In this document: positions 7,350-11,443 of the stretch, one piece after another | Layout of the letters: each line of letters opens with the position of its first letter | Position numbering within the stretch: position 1 is the stretch's first letter | Origin: an uncultured delta proteobacterium | GTDB lineage: Bacteria > UBA10199 > GCA-002796325 > 1-14-0-20-49-13 | Assembly: GCA_903868375.1 (NCBI GenBank) | Contig: CAIPVD010000023.1 | Span: 1-11,443 of the forward strand | Direction of reading: 5' to 3' | Length of the DNA stretch: 11,443 bases | The notes under the pieces: model-generated | The model's database searches: none | What the model was told of the DNA's origin: nothing | Seen by the model: the letters and a program-made list of their open reading frames with translations, nothing else | Position numbers and translations under genes: made by a program

Positions 7350-8773
7350 ATCTTCTTTTCCCTTTTTATATATTCAGTGAAAATGTCGTTAATATATTTT
7401 TTCGTATCTTGCACTACATGGCCCTTTTTAAGCTCGGGTGATGCATTCGCCAAAAAATCGATCGTTGCAATGGTGTATCTTTTATGCGGATCCAATACAG
7501 CATCGGCCAAAAGCCCCGACCATTCCATATATGAGCTGCTCTCCGAATGATGGTTGCGCAAATTTTCGACCTCTGCACCCGTCACCTCCACCTTCACAAC
7601 AATGTTCGGTAATGCAAGAACCTCTTCGATATCACCGCGAGTGATATTTCCCCTTTTCAACCCGCGTCTGATGCCGCCAGAATTCATCATTCCAAAATCA
7701 GCGCCGGTATATTCTTTCATCGATCTGGATATTAGCTCTCCAAGCCTAGTACCTCTCGCATCTCTTTCATGCGGCAGGGCTTCATTTGCAAACCCCACGA
7801 CCTCTTTCATCTCCTTCGATACGGATGAGATGAACGGGTTCATGATGGCAGAAACTGCTGGATCATTCTCAACCGCTGAATTCATCACAATAAGCTCGTG
7901 ACCAAGTTCTTTCACTTTATTTCCGTCTATTTCAAGATCGACGCGGCCCAACGCTTCACCGTTTGGCGGTGTCTGGCAAACTGGAATAGATTTAACCTCG
8001 TTGCAATAATTTTCTGCCTTAACGTGATCATGGCCACCTATCACGGCATCCAGGCCTTTCACATTTTCGGCCAGCTCAATATCTTTTTTCACACCTTCGT
8101 GGGTCAGCGCTATTTGAACGTTCGTCTCTTTTTCGAGTTTCGGCATCAACTTTTGCGCCACAGGTATCGGCTGATCGAATTTTAGCGTTGCAACGTTGGT
8201 CGGATTTGTAAGGCTCGGCGTTCCCGGGTGAGAAAGGCCAAAGACCGCTATCTTTAGTGAATGTGCTGGGTTAAATATAATGTAAGGCTTTACGAATAAT
8301 TTGCCGCCCTTCCTTTCATATATGTTCGCGGCAATATGAGGGAACTTCGAGTTGTTCATGTTCGTCACTAGTTTATCAAGCCCTTGATCAAAATCGTGGT
8401 TGCCAATGGCCGACGCATCGTTATGTATGGCATTCAAAAATGTTATTTCGGCCTCACCTTTGTACTTTGCCGAAACCGGAGTTCCAGAGATAAGGTCGCC
8501 GCCAAAAAAAACGAGCGTGAACCAGCCTTTTTTCTCGTTCTCTGCCTTTATCTTGTTTATTTCGTAAGCTAATTTTGCAACCTGCTCGACGTGGCCGTGC
8601 AGATCGTTAAAATGAAGGATGGTAAGATGCTGCGGTTCGGCATAAACTGTAGCAGCGTAGAGTAGCGCCGTCATTGCGAGCGAAAGCGAAGCAATCCCAT
8701 GAATACATCTAAATAAATGAGATTGCCACGTCGCCCTATGGGCTCCTCGCAATGACAGATTGGTCGTTATCAT
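7346..8773 (-). CDS. Secreted 5'-nucleotidase-family metallophosphoesterase (UshA-like)
   Basis: Starting at the ATG at 8773, which forms an ATGA overlap with the ridA stop, the protein has 475 aa. The frame stays open further upstream, but that would overlap all of ridA. The metallophosphatase domain shows the dinuclear-metal motifs in order: NDLHGH (56-61), GGD (91-93), GNHDFD (124-129), THEG (224-227) and GGHDH (246-250). The C-terminal nucleotidase domain has NSGGIRRG (364-371) and VEVTGAEVENL. The family hydrolyses phosphate from nucleotides or nucleotide sugars outside the cytoplasm. A Sec signal probably ends at VYA-EP near residue 45, but residues 6-35 are encoded by an inserted palindromic repeat. 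At about 475 aa it is shorter than UshA. The GGDGY-like motif that usually follows the FLA segment is replaced by FLANASPEL, so substrate binding may differ. It sits between ridA and the lyase with overlaps on both sides. A phosphate-scavenging role is inferred. Confidence 0.88.
   Translation of the reverse strand: MITTNLSLRGAHRATWQSHLFRCIHGIASLSLAMTALLYAATVYAEPQHLTILHFNDLHGHVEQVAKLAYEINKIKAENEKKGWFTLVFFGGDLISGTPVSAKYKGEAEITFLNAIHNDASAIGNHDFDQGLDKLVTNMNNSKFPHIAANIYERKGGKLFVKPYIIFNPAHSLKIAVFGLSHPGTPSLTNPTNVATLKFDQPIPVAQKLMPKLEKETNVQIALTHEGVKKDIELAENVKGLDAVIGGHDHVKAENYCNEVKSIPVCQTPPNGEALGRVDLEIDGNKVKELGHELIVMNSAVENDPAVSAIMNPFISSVSKEMKEVVGFANEALPHERDARGTRLGELISRSMKEYTGADFGMMNSGGIRRGLKRGNITRGDIEEVLALPNIVVKVEVTGAEVENLRNHHSESSSYMEWSGLLADAVLDPHKRYTIATIDFLANASPELKKGHVVQDTKKYINDIFTEYIKREKKI
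8670..8756. repeat. 87-bp GTCATTGCGAG-type palindromic repeat inside the nucleotidase gene
   Basis: The ends GTCATTGCGAG (8670-8680) and CTCGCAATGAC (8746-8756) are perfect 11-bp inverted repeats. Inside lie a second arm pair, GCAATC (8691-8696) with GATTGC (8720-8725), and a small GCCC/GGGC hairpin (8733-8743). Together they give a branched foldback. This matches, from memory, a dispersed palindromic element common in several bacterial lineages. Its length is exactly 29 codons and it is open in the nucleotidase frame. No target-site duplication is evident. It begins 17 nt after the nucleotidase start codon. Confidence 0.85.
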
Positions 8774-9159
8774 AACTCCGCTATCGCCTCTATCTCCACC
8801 CTTACATCCTTCGGCAACCTTGCAGCCTGGATGCAGGCGCGCGCGGGTTTGTGGTCGCCGAATTCCGCAGCGTAGACCTCGTTCATCTTCACAAAGTCGT
8901 TCATATCGGCCAGGAACACTCCCGTTTTCACCACGCTCTTCAATGTTAACCCCTTTGCCGCCAAAACCGCCTTGAGATTCGACAACACAAGTTTTGTCTG
9001 CGCCGTAACATCGCCGTCGAACAGCTTCAGCTCGTTCGTTGCGGGATCGATCGGTATCTGGCCGGAGCAGAATAAAAATCCGCCCGCCTCCATCGCTTGC
9101 GAGTATGGGCCAACTGCCTTCGGAGCCTTGTCTGTGTTTATTGGTTTCATAGGTGGCAA
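8770..9159 (-). CDS. ridA: RidA family 2-iminobutanoate/2-iminopropanoate deaminase
   Basis: This 129-aa protein covers the RidA (YjgF/YER057c/UK114) family from KAPKAVGPYSQA at its start to RLPKDVRVEIEAIA at its end. RidA hydrolyses reactive enamines and imines, such as 2-aminoacrylate made by PLP enzymes, to ketoacid and ammonia. The active-site arginine is Arg107 in KPARACIQ, equivalent to E. coli Arg105. The glutamate of the EIEAIA tail, Tyr19 and the SGQIPIDP strand are also present, so it looks catalytically competent. Two starts are possible. A TTG at 9159 has GGAG 9 nt upstream. An ATG at 9150 fits the usual family N-terminal length better but has no ribosome site at proper distance. 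It is the first gene of the operon, and its stop overlaps the nucleotidase start. The lyase two genes downstream is a likely source of its substrate. Confidence 0.93.
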   Translation of the reverse strand: MPPMKPINTDKAPKAVGPYSQAMEAGGFLFCSGQIPIDPATNELKLFDGDVTAQTKLVLSNLKAVLAAKGLTLKSVVKTGVFLADMNDFVKMNEVYAAEFGDHKPARACIQAARLPKDVRVEIEAIAEL

Positions 9160-9232
9160 TAACTATCGCTCCAACAATGCCCTTGTCAAATCTTTTAAGA
9201 GTATATAGGGCTTTAATTGGAGGTAAGAACCT
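9160..9232. promoter_or_regulatory. Divergent promoter region between ridA and the POT-like transporter
   Basis: These 73 bp separate two outward-facing genes and must hold promoters for both. On the minus strand TATACT (9205-9200) is a good -10 box with a weak TTCTTA (9229-9224) 18 bp upstream. A consensus-like TTGACA (9189-9184) is also present, but its best -10 (ATAGTT) lies so close to ridA that the transcript would be nearly leaderless. On the plus strand TTGTCA (9183-9188) with TATAGG (9204-9209) at 15 bp is a possible pair. The AT-rich core is shared, so transcription in the two directions may compete. For the transporter, GGAGGT (9219-9224) lies 8 nt before the ATG. Confidence 0.5.
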
Positions 9233-10792
9233 ATGAGCGAGAACGTAACCCTTGGCGCAGCGCTTCAAAGAACGTGGGCCGAGACGAAAGAGACATTTGG
9301 CGGCGTTATCAAGGCGCCGCGCGCGTTGTGGGGATTGAACGTAGCCGACGTCTTTGTTCAAGGCCTCGTTTATTTCGGGCTGCTTACGGTCCTTGGAAAA
9401 TATCTCTCCGAGAACGTAGGCCTCACCGACCTTCACGCCGGATGGATATATAGTTTCTTAACGGGTGGCTTCACATTTTCGATGCTCTTCTTGGGCGGCG
9501 CTTGCGATAAGATAGGCGTTAGAAAGGCCATTGCCATTTCGATGCTGCTCATAGCTATCGGCTTTGTGATCCTTTCGATGGCAGGCTCAATGCATCTAAC
9601 CGGCGGCCTATATTCGCCGATGTTCTATCTGGTGCTCATCGCAATATTCGTCATGGTGATAGGCAACGGAATGCTGCAACCCACCATGTACGCCGGAGTT
9701 AAACAGTTCACGAACGAGAAGACCGCAGCGGTCGGCTACGCGATGATATACGGACTTATGAACCTCGGCGGTTTTCTTGCGGGGCTTATCTCGCCGTTCG
9801 CGCGCCATCATTCGGAAAAGATACTTCCGCCGAACGGAATAACGGGTGTTTTCTGGGTCTATACCGCCATGTCGTTCGTGGTGCTCGTTATCGTGATGGC
9901 GATTCTTACCAAGAAGACGATCGTAAAAGGTACGCTTACGCAGATAGATCAGACGAAGGAAGAAGAAGCGGCGAACAAAAATGTCCCCATTCTTTCGACG
10001 GTCTTGTTTGGATTTGCGGCGATTACAAGCCTTGTCCTACGATTTAAGACACAGAATGATCTTTGGTACGCACCGCTCGTTATCTTCGGCGTGGCGGCGA
10101 TCTGGGATTATTTAAAGAAGCGTCCGGACCATCCGTTCCGAGATAGCAAGTTCACCTTCTTCATCTTCATATTGATACCGGTGCAAACGCTTTTTGCGCA
10201 CCAGTGGCTAACCGTACCTTATTATATAGACCGCGCGTTCGCGGGAACGACCATCGGCAATAATTTCGAGTTCTTCTCGAACATAAATCCCGTGCTGATA
10301 TTCTTCCTCTGCCCTATGGTGGCGGTCTTAACGAGCAGGGTGAACGTCTATACAATGATGATCATCGGCACGTTCGTCATGGCGGTGCCGACATTCTTCT
10401 TGGCTATTGGGCCAACGCCGGTGCTGCTCATTGCCTACATCATCGCGATGACAGTTGGCGAAGCTATGTGGCAACCCAGATTCCTGCAGTTCGCAGCTGA
10501 AATTGCGCCAAAGGGGAAGACCGGAGTTTACATGGGCGTCGCGCAGTTCCCGTGGTTCCTCACCAAGGTCATCACCGGTCTATATTCCGGCTGGTTCCTC
10601 GCAAAATATTGCCCGAAACCGGAGCTAGGCCTTCCGATGGACACACAAACGATGTGGTTTATTTACGGCCTCATCGCGCTTATCTCACCTATCGCCCTAA
10701 TATTTGTTAAAGGTTGGATAGGGAAAGATATGCACGAACGCGCTACCGCTTCTGCTTCTTCAAGAGAAGCATGCGCCGAATCTGTAAACTGA
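9233..10792 (+). CDS. POT/PTR2-like major facilitator transporter (putative peptide or amino-acid transporter)
   Basis: This 519-aa polytopic membrane protein follows a strong GGAGGT ribosome site 8 nt before the ATG. A roughly 30-residue cytoplasmic N-terminus precedes about 12 hydrophobic segments (near 38-57, 72-90, 98-117, 129-150, 167-190, 206-226 and six more after a charged loop at 227-250). The MFS loop-2 motif appears as GGACDKIGVRKA (88-99). Likeness to the proton-coupled oligopeptide transporter family comes from GNGMLQPTMYAGVKQF (144-159), NPVLIFFLCPMVAVL (352-366) and GEAMWQPRFLQFAAEIAPKG (409-428). These match the family's TM4, TM8 and TM10 patterns. The classical ExxERFxYYG of TM1 is not preserved (DVFVQGLVYFG), and the TM4 lysine is glutamine. 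Proton-coupled di/tripeptide transport is therefore not safe to assume. It is divergent from the ridA operon and upstream of an OPT transporter, which fits peptide or amino-acid uptake. Confidence 0.85.
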   Translation: MSENVTLGAALQRTWAETKETFGGVIKAPRALWGLNVADVFVQGLVYFGLLTVLGKYLSENVGLTDLHAGWIYSFLTGGFTFSMLFLGGACDKIGVRKAIAISMLLIAIGFVILSMAGSMHLTGGLYSPMFYLVLIAIFVMVIGNGMLQPTMYAGVKQFTNEKTAAVGYAMIYGLMNLGGFLAGLISPFARHHSEKILPPNGITGVFWVYTAMSFVVLVIVMAILTKKTIVKGTLTQIDQTKEEEAANKNVPILSTVLFGFAAITSLVLRFKTQNDLWYAPLVIFGVAAIWDYLKKRPDHPFRDSKFTFFIFILIPVQTLFAHQWLTVPYYIDRAFAGTTIGNNFEFFSNINPVLIFFLCPMVAVLTSRVNVYTMMIIGTFVMAVPTFFLAIGPTPVLLIAYIIAMTVGEAMWQPRFLQFAAEIAPKGKTGVYMGVAQFPWFLTKVITGLYSGWFLAKYCPKPELGLPMDTQTMWFIYGLIALISPIALIFVKGWIGKDMHERATASASSREACAESVN

Positions 10793-10881
10793 TATTTAGC
10801 TAGTAAAACACTTGTCAATTCAATCAAAAATGATACTACTTTTCTTACAGTGCAGGCGCTAACCAACGAAAGGAGCCGTAA
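10793..10881 (+). promoter_or_regulatory. Gap upstream of the OPT gene, possible weak promoter
   Basis: This 89-bp gap is AT-rich. It contains TTGTCA (10812-10817), followed 16 bp later by a poor -10 (TACTAC, 10834-10839). AGGAG (10871-10875) lies 6 nt before the OPT start codon. No GC-rich stem with a T-run is present, so the transporter genes may also be joined by read-through. The TTGTCAA string also occurs at 9183-9189 in the ridA divergent region. Confidence 0.35.
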
Positions 10882-11443
10882 ATGGCGGAAGAACATGTAG
10901 GCCTACCAGAGAATGCGCGGAGAGAATTAAAACCAGGCGAAAAGTATATGCCGATAATACCGGGCAGCGAATCGGCGCCGGAGTTAACGCTTCGGTCGTT
11001 CATCTTGGGCATTATAATGTGCGTCATCTTTTCCGGTGCCATCACCTATCTAACGCTAAAGATAGGCACGGGACTAGAAGCTGCGATCCCAATATCCATC
11101 TTGGCGGTTGGCATTTCGTACCTCTTTAAAAGAAAGAGCACGATACTCGAAAATGTGATGATAATAGCGATCGGCGCAACATCCGGTATAGTCGCCGGTG
11201 GCGCGGTCTTCGTATTGCCAGCACTTTATGTGATGGGGCTGGACCAGTACACCAACCTATTCCAATTATTCTTCATCCCTGTTCTTGGTTCTGCAATGGG
11301 CGTTATGCTTCTAATACCGCTGCGCCGTTATTTTGTGGCGGATATGCATGGCAAATATCCCTTCCCAGAGGCAACCGCAACGACCGAAGTTTTGGTCGCC
11401 GGTAGAAAAGGCGGCAAAGACGCGATAGTCCTAGTTTATACCA
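10882..11443 (+). CDS. OPT family oligopeptide transporter, N-terminal part
   Basis: The frame is open from the ATG at 10882 (AGGAG 6 nt upstream) to the right edge, 187 codons, so roughly the first quarter to third of the usual OPT length is seen. A charged N-terminus of about 35 residues with PELTLRSFILG leads into the first membrane segment. Further hydrophobic segments follow at about 65-75, 88-118 and 126-145. Family-typical stretches are ITYLTLKIGTGLEAAIP, AIGATSGIVAGGAVFVLPAL and, after a membrane helix, HGKYPFPEATATTEVLVAG. The last is the characteristic proline/glutamate loop of bacterial OPT proteins. The family moves oligopeptides or metal-chelate conjugates across the inner membrane with protons. 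The substrate cannot be told from this part. The same orientation as the POT-like gene 89 bp upstream suggests a shared peptide-uptake role. Confidence 0.88.
   Translation, partial: MAEEHVGLPENARRELKPGEKYMPIIPGSESAPELTLRSFILGIIMCVIFSGAITYLTLKIGTGLEAAIPISILAVGISYLFKRKSTILENVMIIAIGATSGIVAGGAVFVLPALYVMGLDQYTNLFQLFFIPVLGSAMGVMLLIPLRRYFVADMHGKYPFPEATATTEVLVAGRKGGKDAIVLVYT

Noticed and set aside
8774..9436. N-terminal extension of the nucleotidase frame to 9436, giving a 696-aa protein
   Set aside because: The extra part lies in another frame of ridA and runs through the promoter region into the divergent transporter. Its residues look random, and the ATGA overlap at 8773 gives a better start.
10753..10771. 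Hairpin with 7-bp stem near the end of the POT-like gene, considered as a terminator
   Set aside because: It lies within the coding sequence before the stop, the stem is short, and no T-run follows.

Overview
The window reads as a stretch of bacterial chromosome of roughly balanced GC. Genes are densely packed, start codons carry Shine-Dalgarno sites, and ATGA stop/start overlaps occur. The gene set (amino-acid beta-lyase, RidA, peptide-type transporters) suggests a heterotroph feeding on peptides and amino acids. A palindromic repeat of the GTCATTGCGAG type and the gene style recall deltaproteobacteria-like or uncultivated lineages, but this placement is a guess from memory. No rRNA, tRNA, integrase, transposase or CRISPR array is visible.

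Left part (1-5926, minus strand): three consecutive genes encode large, helix-rich proteins of no family I can name. The promoter-proximal one is 1027 aa, the next 436 aa, and the last runs off the left edge (at least 503 aa). They look like alpha-solenoids with Gly/Met/Phe/Asn-rich N-terminal tails. The second and third share an almost identical 207-bp 5' cassette (ribosome site plus about 69 codons) on otherwise dissimilar bodies. The first and third share a roughly 120-residue helical unit, present three times in the first. This modular paralogous family is the least explained content of the window.

Middle part (5970-9159, minus strand): a tightly coupled operon, ridA -> secreted 5'-nucleotidase-family metallophosphoesterase -> tyrosine phenol-lyase/tryptophanase-family enzyme. 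Both junctions are ATGA overlaps. The pairing of RidA with a beta-eliminating PLP lyase makes chemical sense, because 2-aminoacrylate released by the lyase is a RidA substrate. The lyase has neither the tyrosine-specific nor the tryptophan-specific residue pair at its substrate-deciding positions. The nucleotidase carries an 87-bp palindromic repeat inserted in frame in its signal-peptide region.

Right part (9233-11443, plus strand): divergent from ridA across a 73-bp promoter region lies a POT/PTR2-like MFS transporter with degenerate signature motifs. After an 89-bp gap comes the start of an OPT-family oligopeptide transporter, cut by the window edge. A coherent reading of the middle and right parts is uptake of peptides or amino acids followed by beta-elimination to pyruvate and ammonia. 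No gap exceeds 100 bp, so no long gene-free stretch needs explaining.
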